From the IMG/VR virus record IMGVR_UViG_3300029309_000098, positions 1 through 40,045 of that record: 40,045 nt of DNA; one strand, 5' to 3'. Position 1 is the stretch's first letter. Each line of letters starts with the position of its first letter. The notes under the pieces were generated by a model, which was not told where the DNA came from, did not search any database, and saw only the letters and a list, made by a program, of their open reading frames with translations. Source of the stretch: a virus. The translations under genes were made by a program, and so were the position numbers. Positions 14,142 to 22,825 of this stretch are shown one piece after another.

Positions 14142-16550
14142 TTAGATGTATGACTTAGGCACGATGCTACCGGAAGCAACATCTAAATCCCAGTCGAGAC
14201 TCTCATATATTCGCATCAATTTAGACTTCACCATCACGCTCAAAACCTTATCCCAGTCTATCGCATAGTTATCTAACTCTTCTTTGTTGCGGAATGCAAC
14301 GAAGTCTACTTTCTTACGCTCACCTTTGTATGTGTAGTAGTCGGGAACATCATCATCGAACCCTTTGACATACAGCCACGATACACTGTCACCCTTACCC
14401 CACTTGTCATCAGGTAACTCGGCAACATGCTCATTGTAATATAAAGCAGCCTTGGCTACCGCAGGTAGTGACTTGTAATCTTTGAAGTCCATTGTCAATC
14501 TAGTAGAACAGGCTACATCTTCAATCGGTATATTCCCATCTATGACATCCAAACTAACTCTTCTAAGCACATCAGTGACACTTGTTTCATCTTTACCCTC
14601 ACCTATCATCTGCATGGCTGTTCTTTGTATCTGCTTGGTCAAGCGAGAAGAACTAGATGCTTTAATTTCATATCCGGCAATCTTCATTTCACCCTTACTT
14701 TTTTCAGGCCACACCTTGATACCAAAGTATCGGTTCTTTACAGGCGCAGTAATCCAGTAGTCAAAGTATGCTTCAAGTTCAACTTCCATAGTATTGAGTT
14801 GTAGATTCTCTTGTGCTGTCTTAGTCAAGTGGTCTGCTAACGATGCTGCTTTATTAAAGGGCACTTGGATGAACGCCGAATCTGTGTGACCATAGAGTGA
14901 CTTGTAGCCCTGAGCCTCACTTTCCTGTAGTAAGTGGTGAATTGCCTCACGCCCTCGATGTGTAATAGCAGCAGCGATATCATTGTCAATCCACATACCT
15001 TGTAGGGCTTTCATCCCAGTCATGCCGTATAGAGCATTGACTAGAACCTTAGCAGCAGTCTGCATCATGTCGTATCCTAGTTTCTCATCAGGGTCAGTAG
15101 ACTCACGCATGAGTTTCTTATACTCAGCACGCAGTGCTAACATCTCTTCTACTACAGAAGGTAACAGCCCCTTTTCTTTTTGACACCAGTGAGAACCATC
15201 ACCAAGTGTTTTGATGCCCTCTCCGGGTGCATCACGCTTGGTTTCATAGGATAGATTATCACTGATTATAATGTTAGGATACAGTGAAGCGTAGTCCACA
15301 ATGGCTACACCTTCGTGACGACCCGGTATAGGGTCAGGAATGTGAGCAGCAGTGAGTTTTTCACGGCTGACATTTACCGCACTCTTCGCTTTCTTCTCGG
15401 TTCTCCTACCGATAAGCCCTCTAAAGTAACGAGTAACTTTGTGTAGGCTCGCCCACGATACACCACACAATTGTTGAGTTGCTATGAAGAAATCAAGAGC
15501 GTTTAGTTTCTTATCTATGTCACGCAGTAATGTGGTATCAAGTAGACAGTAATCTACGAAGTCATCCCAGTGTTCATACCAACCATTGTGAACAGTCATG
15601 CCTTCAATCTCTTCTGTAAGTTTACTACCCAAATCTAAAGACTCCGCTACAGTATTCAACCTACGGTTAGGTAGTTGTCCTCTTCCTGACTTCTGCCATA
15701 TAGTCTCGAACCCACTACCTGATTTCCATGGTGCTGCTGAATCCCAACACAATCTACCTTTGATTGGTTGTTGAGTGTCCTTGTAGTGGTCGGCCTTGAA
15801 CGGTCTAATAACTTGGTCTAGTGGTGAGAGTTGGTCAGGGTCTTTGAGTCTACGCATAAGGTGTGGTAAGTCAGCCCACATGATAGCGTGGGCTACAAGA
15901 ATATCAGGGTCACGCTCATGTAGGAAGTCAATGAAGTTTCTATGCATAGATGCTTCGCTAAAAGAAAGATGAAGTTCATATTCTTCATCACGAACCTTTC
16001 TTTCGTGTATTTCACAGTGCCTACCAGTCTCAGGGTAGGAGCAGTTTGTTCTATCATCAGTCCATGCGAATACAACAGGTGTATCGAGGTCACTATCCAC
16101 TACAGCCATAACTGTAGTGAAGTCATCTTTAGTATCCCACTCTAAATCGAAATACCACACACGAGGTTTGAACTCAGGTAGTTTGTCGGGATACATCTGT
16201 AGAAGAAGTTGGTCTAAGTAATTCAAGTCTGCTTCATAAGTAACCATTTCATCTTTGATATCCCACAGGTCTGTAGGTCTGTCTACTTCTACCTTCATCA
16301 ATTGCTTACCATCTATACCAGTAGCACGAACATCCTGATGTAGAATAACACTAGGATGCCGATTGAGCATCCTTGTTAACTTCCAGTTGTCTGTATCAGT
16401 AGGTATCCAGCAGTGTGGTTTGATGTATTCATCATCATGAGGCTCTATGTGCTTCTCATGTAACACCCCGTCTTTACCACGGGTGCGTATGTATAGATTC
16501 GGTTGTCCGAAGTCATCTGTATCAGGTGGGAAATACCAGTCAATAATCAA
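14142..16550 (-). CDS. polB: Family B DNA polymerase
   Basis: The protein has 802 residues with a TTG start, since no nearer ATG exists and AAGGG precedes it. The exonuclease domain shows YFDLEW (ExoI, D135, E137), HAIMWADL (ExoII region, D227, with His where Asn is usual) and YCLLD (ExoIII, D338). The polymerase domain has VDYASLYPNII (motif A, D419), KVLVNALYG (motif B, 501-509), YGHTDS (motif C, 553-558) and KNRYFGIK. In motif C the first Asp of the common YGDTDS is His555, while the metal-binding D557 stays. No C-terminal PIP box is seen, so clamp binding may be internal or through the microprotein encoded next. It is the main viral replicase, just downstream of PCNA. Confidence 0.95.
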   Translation of the reverse strand: MIIDWYFPPDTDDFGQPNLYIRTRGKDGVLHEKHIEPHDDEYIKPHCWIPTDTDNWKLTRMLNRHPSVILHQDVRATGIDGKQLMKVEVDRPTDLWDIKDEMVTYEADLNYLDQLLLQMYPDKLPEFKPRVWYFDLEWDTKDDFTTVMAVVDSDLDTPVVFAWTDDRTNCSYPETGRHCEIHERKVRDEEYELHLSFSEASMHRNFIDFLHERDPDILVAHAIMWADLPHLMRRLKDPDQLSPLDQVIRPFKADHYKDTQQPIKGRLCWDSAAPWKSGSGFETIWQKSGRGQLPNRRLNTVAESLDLGSKLTEEIEGMTVHNGWYEHWDDFVDYCLLDTTLLRDIDKKLNALDFFIATQQLCGVSWASLHKVTRYFRGLIGRRTEKKAKSAVNVSREKLTAAHIPDPIPGRHEGVAIVDYASLYPNIIISDNLSYETKRDAPGEGIKTLGDGSHWCQKEKGLLPSVVEEMLALRAEYKKLMRESTDPDEKLGYDMMQTAAKVLVNALYGMTGMKALQGMWIDNDIAAAITHRGREAIHHLLQESEAQGYKSLYGHTDSAFIQVPFNKAASLADHLTKTAQENLQLNTMEVELEAYFDYWITAPVKNRYFGIKVWPEKSKGEMKIAGYEIKASSSSRLTKQIQRTAMQMIGEGKDETSVTDVLRRVSLDVIDGNIPIEDVACSTRLTMDFKDYKSLPAVAKAALYYNEHVAELPDDKWGKGDSVSWLYVKGFDDDVPDYYTYKGERKKVDFVAFRNKEELDNYAIDWDKVLSVMVKSKLMRIYESLDWDLDVASGSIVPKSYI

Positions 16551-16554
16551 GTAA

Positions 16555-17322
16555 TCACGCCCTTTGGTCTACGATAACCAAGACATCATCATCTTTCTCT
16601 AGCGCTAGTATGGTAGACTCACCCATGTATACAGTAGCCTCACCACTGCCTAACAGCGCTATGTTATCCATCAACCATGGCCCGAATGTAGATGCTACAC
16701 TACCCTGCACAGGGCCGGTAGAATCACGCAACTCAAGAGTAGTAAACAGTTTAGTTTCATGTCGCTTACCTGCTGATATCAAAAACTCATTCTCACCAGC
16801 ATGAGCAGTCACTTTAAACACAGGGCTACTATTGAGAATGCCTCTCATTTTTGAGACTGTAGTAAGGTCGTCTAATGTAATAGTGCCCGAGGTATTCAAT
16901 TCACAATCGTGAAACTTAGTCCACTTAGATTCAATGGCAGCATCTACCAGTTTCTGAAACAACACTGCCTTTGTGTGGCTGACAATAGTTGATGATGTAG
17001 GCATGGTAATCTTAGATGACCCACAGGTGAGGTTCAATGTTTTGGCTGAACCTAACTGAACTATACTTACATCATCACCCTTGGCTGCCTTAAGAAACTG
17101 TCTTACCTTCACCAGTTCACTAATAGATAGTGTTCCTGCTTCCTTAACAACACCCTTCACTTGGCGCTTCTTCCTCAAGTAATGTGAAATGAAGGCTATG
17201 CTAGTCTCCATCCAACCTACACCATCGGTAAGTGAGAACTTAATCTGTAAGTCCTCAGTATTCTTACCAAAGGCTGATAGATACTCTATGAATTGCTTTC
17301 TGTCAATTTGAACTTTAGTCAT
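16555..17322 (-). CDS. PCNA-like sliding clamp
   Basis: The 255-residue protein has the right length and two-domain beta/alpha pattern for PCNA, with a divergent sequence. Supporting segments are the TLSISELVKVRQFLKAA helix-strand unit, the interdomain stretch around 118-135, and the C-terminal strands EATVYMGESTILALEKDDDVLVIVDQRA, read piecewise as typical PCNA end strands. It is first in its unit, behind a TATA-like box, with a GAGGTAT site, and is followed by PolB after 4 bp. It should form a trimeric ring holding PolB and other PIP-bearing proteins. The call rests on pattern and context as much as on motif. Confidence 0.7.
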   Translation of the reverse strand: MTKVQIDRKQFIEYLSAFGKNTEDLQIKFSLTDGVGWMETSIAFISHYLRKKRQVKGVVKEAGTLSISELVKVRQFLKAAKGDDVSIVQLGSAKTLNLTCGSSKITMPTSSTIVSHTKAVLFQKLVDAAIESKWTKFHDCELNTSGTITLDDLTTVSKMRGILNSSPVFKVTAHAGENEFLISAGKRHETKLFTTLELRDSTGPVQGSVASTFGPWLMDNIALLGSGEATVYMGESTILALEKDDDVLVIVDQRA

Positions 17323-17337
17323 GATAATACCTCTATT

Positions 17338-17353
17338 GCTGCATTAAATACTA
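17338..17353 (-). promoter_or_regulatory. TATA-like promoter of PCNA-PolB unit
   Basis: The - strand reads TAGTATTTAATGCAGC, a variant of the family consensus. The AT core lies about 23 bp before the PCNA ATG, predicting a leaderless or nearly leaderless transcript. Confidence 0.55.
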
Positions 17354-17376
17354 GGTGGGGGAAATCACACGAAGTG

Positions 17377-17389
17377 AAAAAGAAAAAAA
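17377..17389 (-). terminator. T-tract terminator after RadA-like gene
   Basis: On the - strand a run of seven T, one C and five T lies about 90 bp after the RadA-like stop and just before the PCNA promoter. Archaeal transcription often ends at such T-runs. No strong hairpin is needed or seen. The rest of the 152-bp intergenic stretch (17323-17474) shows nothing else I can name. Confidence 0.5.
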
Positions 17390-17474
17390 CTCCGCTTAGG
17401 AACAACATCAGGGATAGGAAACTGATGTGATGTGATATACTTGTGACTTTTTAACTCCCAAACCCCCATGAGTA

Positions 17475-18476
17475 TCATAGTGTTCCGTCATATAGTTCAG
17501 GTAGACCGAACCATTGAGGTTCTTTACCTGCTTCTGTGACGAGTGTAGTCCTCTTCTGTCCTTGTAGTTTAGCGTTAGTCTTACTCTTCTCAAAGGTGAT
17601 TGTGTATTCTGACTTGATAACATCACCAGTATCCTCATCTAATGTGTCCTGTCTCTCACACATCAATATTTGATAGACGAAGTTGTTACTAGCCTTCTCC
17701 CAGTCAGGTCGCCATTTAGGAGCGATATCTTCTGCTTTGCCCCAAGAGTAGTTAGTGAGTCGTAGGTGAGTCTCCCAAAAGACTCGAATACCTAGTTTTA
17801 CAAGTGCTCTACACAAACCAGTGAGTTGATGGAAACGAGTCTTACGAATAGCCCAATCCCATTGATGACCTACCTTCTTGTTCCAATCAGCAGCCTCTAT
17901 ACCGTTCTTAGCGATATTCAAATCAGTGATTCTCATACAGTTGACACACACGCTATCCCAAAGGTCTACTCCGGTAACATGCACGCCCCACAATCTAGGC
18001 CCATCATAATCAGACTCTCGCTGCTTCTGTGCTGTGTCTACAGCAAACTGAAGTAGAGACATCACTCTATTGTGTGTCTCAGGATAATTGTAAGCAGTGC
18101 TGTCTCCCTTCATCATAACCCAAGGCTCGAAACATTTGATATTTTTATTGTCACGATGGAAGGCTGACTTGTTAGCAGCACCACCACCTTCAAAGTCAAT
18201 AATCCATAGTTGCTGTCGCCTCTCTTCGTCTGTGCGTATATCGTTACTAATCCACTTAGAGAATGCGTCGGTAACTATTGCTGTCTTTCCAGTGTTGTCG
18301 TGACCTGCTATACCCATGAAGATGTGGGTCTGTGGTGTGTTGTTCATGATTTCTAGTTCCCTGCGTAGAGCAGCGAAAGGGTCGCTATCTGTGCGCTTTA
18401 TAGCAGGAGTTTCCTCAAGTTCTTGAGTTGCTTCTGCTTCTATTTTTGCTTCTTTAGTCTTTCCAAATCCTGCCAT
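17475..18476 (-). CDS. RadA/RecA-superfamily ATPase (Sak4-like)
   Basis: The 333-residue protein has a Walker A near 58-65 (GHDNTGKT), a Walker B-like strand near 89-95 (LWIIDFEGGG) and a GVHVTGVDLWDSV segment as in RecA-like cores. It lacks the N-terminal HhH domain of cellular RadA; instead a charged, Glu-rich leader of about 30 residues precedes the core. This fits single-domain phage recombinases of the Sak4 type or the RadA-like ATPase of magroviruses. It would pair homologous DNA together with the probable ssDNA-binding protein encoded just upstream. It starts at an ATG with GAGGTGA. Confidence 0.75.
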   Translation of the reverse strand: MAGFGKTKEAKIEAEATQELEETPAIKRTDSDPFAALRRELEIMNNTPQTHIFMGIAGHDNTGKTAIVTDAFSKWISNDIRTDEERRQQLWIIDFEGGGAANKSAFHRDNKNIKCFEPWVMMKGDSTAYNYPETHNRVMSLLQFAVDTAQKQRESDYDGPRLWGVHVTGVDLWDSVCVNCMRITDLNIAKNGIEAADWNKKVGHQWDWAIRKTRFHQLTGLCRALVKLGIRVFWETHLRLTNYSWGKAEDIAPKWRPDWEKASNNFVYQILMCERQDTLDEDTGDVIKSEYTITFEKSKTNAKLQGQKRTTLVTEAGKEPQWFGLPELYDGTL

Positions 18477-18485
18477 TTAATCACC

Positions 18486-19829
18486 TCAGTTAAACTGTGC
18501 CTCTCCTGTATCTCCACCAGTCTGTCGCCTACGGATACGCCTTGCATCAGCAAAGACACCCATGACTTTGATACTAGGTATATCAACACCATCTTTACGC
18601 TTGATACCTACTCTACCACAAACCAATACGGTAGAGCGCTCAGCGTAAGGAATAATAGCATCATCAGTCTTTGCTGCAAAAGGAGCAGTCAAGTCATTAC
18701 AAGCACTACCAATCCAACACATAACATCTGCTGAATCTTTAGTGCCGTATGCACTTTGTAGTGCGGTAGATGTAAGCGTTATAGAGTAACTTCTGTTATC
18801 TTCATCCCATTGACTCTCACGAGGTTCAGTAGACATACGATTAACTGTTCCTTTGGTAAGGATAATCGGCCCACTGCGACCTTGCTCTCCGTTGATTGTG
18901 AATGTTCTACTACCTGACTCAAAGACTTCTGCTAAATCTTCTAATGATGCATAATGTGAATGTAACTCATGGTCAGTCCAAAACTTGAATGGTTGTAACA
19001 ACTTTCTTTGACCTTCATTGACAAACTCATCTGTGTATTCGATAGTCTTTGATGCTCCTAGACCTGTGCTCAAGACATCTTTGAAACCTTCAGCAGCATT
19101 TTCACTCGGAGGTCTTGCCATGATACGACAAGGCTCGCCTATGAGAATCTCAGCATCGGCATCTTCACCTTGCATGTCTAAGCGCCATAGTTGAATAGCA
19201 CCATCATTAGTAAAGTCTGATTCAGCAGCGCCTAAGAAATGGTAGTTTCTACCGTTCATTGACATGGCCTTTGCCCTACCGCTTTTAGCCAACAAGCAAA
19301 TGCGCTCATTGTCTGCTACGAAAGAATGAGGTGGAACTTCACCAACTAGCGTTTCAGTTTTAGTAGTGCCGTTGTTAGTGGTCAGTGACCATACACCATC
19401 TGTCTTTGTGTAGTGACCTACTTGGCCGCTTGTTATAGCAGCGAGTGGGTCAAGAGTGAAGTCACGCTTAGCACGAGTGACTAAGTTGCTTCTTCTATCT
19501 CTTCTCTTCTCATCTACACCAACAAAGCAGCCGACGAATGGCACTGAACCTGCCATTACACTTCCGCCACTACTGACATTTCTTGTTTCAATGAACATCT
19601 GTTCAGCCCAGTCAATGAGTAAATCCTCATCTTCATCAGCAGGGTTACCGCATTCATGTTCCTTAGCAATCTGTTCAAGATAGTCATTGACTACTTTCTT
19701 CAATTCTTGCTTGGTGCGGGTAGCGTATTGGCTAAGTCTCTCCAATACTCCTGCCGGTAATGTGACATTACCAGTATCCATTTCTTCTTCTACTTGCTCA
19801 TCATTTGTTTCTTCGTATTCTTCAGTCAT
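18486..19829 (-). CDS. Probable RPA-like ssDNA-binding protein
   Basis: The protein has 447 residues. An acidic N-terminus and coiled segment (1-65) precede several beta-rich parts with OB-fold character: VPFVGCFVGVDEKRRDR near 95-112, an IILTKGTVNRMS-type strand pair near 325-335 and a last barrel VLVCGRVGIKRKDGVDI near 402-420. The C-terminus is basic. It is encoded between RFC (4-bp overlap) and the RadA-like ATPase, the usual company of a single-strand binding protein in archaeal viruses. No zinc finger is seen. The assignment is by pattern and context; it could also be an unrelated recombination mediator. Confidence 0.5.
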   Translation of the reverse strand: MTEEYEETNDEQVEEEMDTGNVTLPAGVLERLSQYATRTKQELKKVVNDYLEQIAKEHECGNPADEDEDLLIDWAEQMFIETRNVSSGGSVMAGSVPFVGCFVGVDEKRRDRRSNLVTRAKRDFTLDPLAAITSGQVGHYTKTDGVWSLTTNNGTTKTETLVGEVPPHSFVADNERICLLAKSGRAKAMSMNGRNYHFLGAAESDFTNDGAIQLWRLDMQGEDADAEILIGEPCRIMARPPSENAAEGFKDVLSTGLGASKTIEYTDEFVNEGQRKLLQPFKFWTDHELHSHYASLEDLAEVFESGSRTFTINGEQGRSGPIILTKGTVNRMSTEPRESQWDEDNRSYSITLTSTALQSAYGTKDSADVMCWIGSACNDLTAPFAAKTDDAIIPYAERSTVLVCGRVGIKRKDGVDIPSIKVMGVFADARRIRRRQTGGDTGEAQFN

Positions 19830-20755
19830 ACTTTTACCTCCTTTCTAAGTCGTGCCACTAGGCAATCAACAAAGGAATGTGAACCGATAGGCCACTCATA
19901 CATGTGGGGAATCATCTCTCCCAACACACCCATGACAAGCCATGTAGTATCTTCATCCATCTCAAAGAACTCGGTTAGGTTCTCATGGAATGTTCGCATG
20001 ATGAAGGTCAGTGACAACCCTCGGTCAAGCATGGAATAAAATTGTTTCCGCATCTCACCATACTCGCCGCCAATAGCAGCAAGAGCAGCCTGTGATGGGT
20101 TACCCCCATCCTCCAAGGCTTTCTCTAATGACAAAGGACTATCATGGTTTCGTGCGATGGATATGGCACTGCGAAGGTCACCACCAGTGAAGTGAACGAG
20201 TTTCATGTATACGCTACTGAAGTCATGAGGTTCTGTTCTACCATCACAAAAGATACTCAGTAGTCTAGCACCACCATCTATAGGGTTAATAGGCTTGAAC
20301 TCATACACGAGACATCTGCTTTTGATAGCAGGTTTAATCTTGCTAACATCATTACATGTAAAGATGTAAATGACATTTTCAGCATACTCTTCCATGATAC
20401 CTCTCAGTGCATCCTGAGCAGCAGGAGTAAGACCATCAGCCTCATCTACAATTATACCTCTCCTGTCAGTGCCTACAGCCTTGACTGCACTCATCTGTTT
20501 GAATTGGTTGCGAATATAATCTAAGCCTCTATCATCTGAGGCATTGATAATAATGTAATTCATAGGGTCAAAGTATTCACCCATCTTCTCACGGAGCATA
20601 ACCTTAGCAGCAGTGGACTTACCTGTTCCCGGCCTACCGTATAGGAGAACAGCGCTGGGCCAGTTGTCACCATCACGCCAGCCCTTTGCGTCTGAAACGA
20701 ATGCACTTTGACCTGCAATCTCCTCTAAAACAATTGGCTCAACACTATTCTCCAT
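19826..20755 (-). CDS. Clamp loader, RFC small-subunit-like
   Basis: The 309-residue protein is an AAA+ ATPase with YGRPGTGKST (Walker A, 39-48), IIVDEADGL (Walker B, 101-109), FTCND (sensor 1, 132-136), KSRC (145-148, arginine finger) and GGDLRSAIS (sensor 2). This is the RFC/DnaX clade, and the length equals archaeal RFC-S. No large-subunit gene occurs in the window, so the virus may use a homopentamer or host RFC-L. It opens and loads the PCNA-like ring. It is the first gene after a consensus promoter. Confidence 0.93.
   Translation of the reverse strand: MENSVEPIVLEEIAGQSAFVSDAKGWRDGDNWPSAVLLYGRPGTGKSTAAKVMLREKMGEYFDPMNYIIINASDDRGLDYIRNQFKQMSAVKAVGTDRRGIIVDEADGLTPAAQDALRGIMEEYAENVIYIFTCNDVSKIKPAIKSRCLVYEFKPINPIDGGARLLSIFCDGRTEPHDFSSVYMKLVHFTGGDLRSAISIARNHDSPLSLEKALEDGGNPSQAALAAIGGEYGEMRKQFYSMLDRGLSLTFIMRTFHENLTEFFEMDEDTTWLVMGVLGEMIPHMYEWPIGSHSFVDCLVARLRKEVKV
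20137..20158 (+). repeat. Dispersed ~22-bp repeat, copy 1 (in RFC gene)
   Basis: The 15-bp core GACTATCATGGTTTC is followed two bases later by GCGA. It is identical in the core to copies at 28842 and 35379. Here it lies within the clamp-loader gene, read in a different frame from copy 3, so protein similarity does not explain it. Confidence 0.8.
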
Positions 20756-20770
20756 GACTATACCTTCTTT

Positions 20771-20787
20771 ACTGCTTTATATACTAA
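20771..20787 (-). promoter_or_regulatory. TATA promoter of RFC-SSB-RadA unit
   Basis: The - strand reads TTAGTATATAAAGCAGT. The centre is about 24 bp before the RFC ATG. It abuts the stop codon of the preceding gene. Confidence 0.75.
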
Positions 20788-21219
20788 TTAAGATTCTTCT
20801 ATTGAAACACTCTCATGTTCGAGGTCGTAAGATTCAGCCCATGCTATGAAGTCCTCATAGACAGTAGGCACAGGATTATCGTAAGTCCACTTCCACATGT
20901 GGTAACCAACAGCATCAGCAAACGCATTCACTATAGGATACTCTTTGTCGAGAGTTTGTATTAGGTGATAGATTCGTAGTTGTGAATCTTTATCTAACCA
21001 TATAGACTGATAGGTAAGTCCTCCGATGTCTAATACTTGTTGGATACAAGAGAGTATGTGTAGAGAAGGCTCTTTGTTTCTCCACTCTACACTACGCCTT
21101 ACACGATAACCTATCCTAGCAGTAGATGTCATGCTTGTGTAGACATTGAACTTCAATTGACCCAGTATGTATCCTATACCGATACCCAGTTCTGCTTTAT
21201 CATCCATCCTCATGCTCAT
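20788..21219 (-). CDS. Unknown 143-aa protein, faint LAGLIDADG resemblance
   Basis: The 143-residue protein starts at an ATG with a GAGGGG site, overlapping the previous gene by 4 bp. The stretch GIGIGYILGQLKFNV (about 12-26) followed by LHILSCIQQVLDIGGL and LRIYHLIQTLDKEYP has the spacing of one LAGLIDADG homing-endonuclease repeat, but the catalytic acid position is not acidic. It may be a domesticated, inactive DNA-binding version or simply unrelated. It lies between the ligase-like gene and RFC. Confidence 0.4.
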   Translation of the reverse strand: MSMRMDDKAELGIGIGYILGQLKFNVYTSMTSTARIGYRVRRSVEWRNKEPSLHILSCIQQVLDIGGLTYQSIWLDKDSQLRIYHLIQTLDKEYPIVNAFADAVGYHMWKWTYDNPVPTVYEDFIAWAESYDLEHESVSIEES

Positions 21220-22490
21220 GACATTCCCCTCTCTACCAGTTCCGTAAACTGAGTGACATCACCTATACCCAAGTCTCTTCTGACACCGACTACTGTGAAA
21301 TCAAGAAGTTGTCCTTTAGCACTTACTCGAACTGCTGCTACTTCTACAACATAGCAGTCTTGTTTATACATACTCATAGTTGTCTTTACATTTTCATCAT
21401 GAGTTTCGCCTACAGCAACATACTCACTTACACCATCCAAAGCACACAATACAATTGTATCACGATAATCATTAGCCATTAGGAATACTTTGGTTCTATC
21501 AGCATGCATAACATACCCACCAATACCATCAGGTTCAAACTCTTGATGCTGCTTTATAAGCCGAACACATCTAACATCGGGTCTTGTTAATGCATTGATT
21601 ATGTCTCTCCAGTTGTTATCAGTATCACCAAGTAGATGACTAAACCCTTCATAGTTCTGCATACGCTTACTGAATATTTCTTTTGGTTTCTTAGCGATTA
21701 CTCGGTCAATAATTGTATAGTCAGAACTGTTGTGCTGTAAAGAATCAGCATTATCCACCATCTCAAAATAAGTATCAAGGTTGTAGAAATGACCGTCATA
21801 CTTAGCCAAGGGCACTCCGGCCCTGTTGCGAATTTTTCCTTTGTAAGCATAATAGATTTCTCCCTCGGGAATCATTACTGCTAAGTGATTCTCTTTAGGA
21901 GGTGCAAGAGTAGTGTATGCTTTCCAACGCATGGGTGCAGGTGTTGTATCATACTCCCACCATCTTTCAAGACCAAGTATGGACTCAGGGGAGTTGAAAA
22001 CTTGGTCTATTGTTTTGATATTCCTGTTCGCTTGTAATACATTAGAGGGTAGTGAATGTATCTTAGAAAGGATATTGAAGAACGCTCTTTTTGAAATCAC
22101 AGGTGCACAGTGTAAAGCCCATCTCCAAAGCAAGCGTGCCTCTTTTTCATTGAATAGTTTAGCAACCTCGCTGAAAGATTTTTTTGTTTTGAGTAATGCT
22201 GCTACATAATCGCAGTTGAAATTTCTTGAGCCATTGTTAGCGCTTTCTGATGCTAACACCATCCACTCATTCTCATCAGGCAACTTATTTCTTACAACCT
22301 CATAATATGATGATGCTTCATCAGCAAGCATTCGTATCGGGTCATTACTTATGTGATTAGGGAAGGTGAAGAAGTAGAAATCAATAGCCTCTTCAGCAGT
22401 TGTCAATCGTGCGACTTGTTTTAGTTTTTCATCTCGGTCACCCAAGCGAATACGCTCATGTATGTCAGCGATAAAAGAAAACTTCGTCAT
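21216..22490 (-). CDS. ATP-dependent DNA-ligase-like protein with altered catalytic motifs
   Basis: The protein has 424 residues from the ATG at 22490, which has a GAGGG site. The helical N-terminal part (about 5-150) looks like the T4/T7-type ligase DNA-binding domain. The middle (200-270) carries strands resembling motif I-III spacing: an NRAG segment at 222-225 like the RxG motif, then a YTIIDRVIA strand where ligases have the DGE of motif III. The C-terminus (335-410) ends in a pattern like the ligase OB-fold, CYVVEVAAVRVSAKG then VVGVRRD. The expected Lys of KxDG is absent at the aligned place (MIPEG, 206-210); a KYDG occurs at 230-233 but out of register. It may be a degenerate, structural ligase or an uncommon active form. 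Confidence 0.45.
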   Translation of the reverse strand: MTKFSFIADIHERIRLGDRDEKLKQVARLTTAEEAIDFYFFTFPNHISNDPIRMLADEASSYYEVVRNKLPDENEWMVLASESANNGSRNFNCDYVAALLKTKKSFSEVAKLFNEKEARLLWRWALHCAPVISKRAFFNILSKIHSLPSNVLQANRNIKTIDQVFNSPESILGLERWWEYDTTPAPMRWKAYTTLAPPKENHLAVMIPEGEIYYAYKGKIRNRAGVPLAKYDGHFYNLDTYFEMVDNADSLQHNSSDYTIIDRVIAKKPKEIFSKRMQNYEGFSHLLGDTDNNWRDIINALTRPDVRCVRLIKQHQEFEPDGIGGYVMHADRTKVFLMANDYRDTIVLCALDGVSEYVAVGETHDENVKTTMSMYKQDCYVVEVAAVRVSAKGQLLDFTVVGVRRDLGIGDVTQFTELVERGMS

Positions 22491-22825
22491 AACCATCCCT
22501 CAATTAAATCAGCAAATTCTTTCTGCCAACTGTTAGGTCTAGGTTGCGTGCTGACACCAAACACTTTGTTAGTCAGTTCTCTTATCTTGACAGCGCTTGT
22601 CTTGATACCGTTCCGCTTAGCGGATAGATACAAACAGTCCACCATCAATCCATGTGGACTACGCTGATTGTTCCAACGCCCGTCACCTGATACTTTGATA
22701 GCCAACGCTTTCGCAGCAGTATACTGACTACCTGATAATCCTAATGCTAGTGCCAGTTCTATACCACGGTCTACACCTGCGTGTGCCGCCACTGACTTAG
22801 CCAATATTTCTGCTTTCTCACTCAT
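22487..22825 (-). CDS. TFB-like single cyclin-repeat protein
   Basis: The 112-residue protein resembles the second cyclin repeat of archaeal TFB: a helix at 31-45 (SGSQYTAAKALAIKV), then RSPHGLMVDCLYLSAKRNG (55-73), where TFB proteins have a GKSPAGLAAAALY-type segment, then KIRELTNKVFGVS. The zinc ribbon, B-finger and first cyclin repeat are absent. It could bind TATA-box/TBP complexes or replace part of host TFB to steer transcription to viral promoters, or act as an inhibitor. The ATG has AAGGTG upstream, and it overlaps the ligase-like gene. Confidence 0.6.
   Translation of the reverse strand: MSEKAEILAKSVAAHAGVDRGIELALALGLSGSQYTAAKALAIKVSGDGRWNNQRSPHGLMVDCLYLSAKRNGIKTSAVKIRELTNKVFGVSTQPRPNSWQKEFADLIEGWL

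Noticed and set aside
17408-17638. 76-residue - strand open frame overlapping the RadA-like 3' end
   Set aside because: It lies out of frame over a real gene, with no recognisable motif and no ribosome site.
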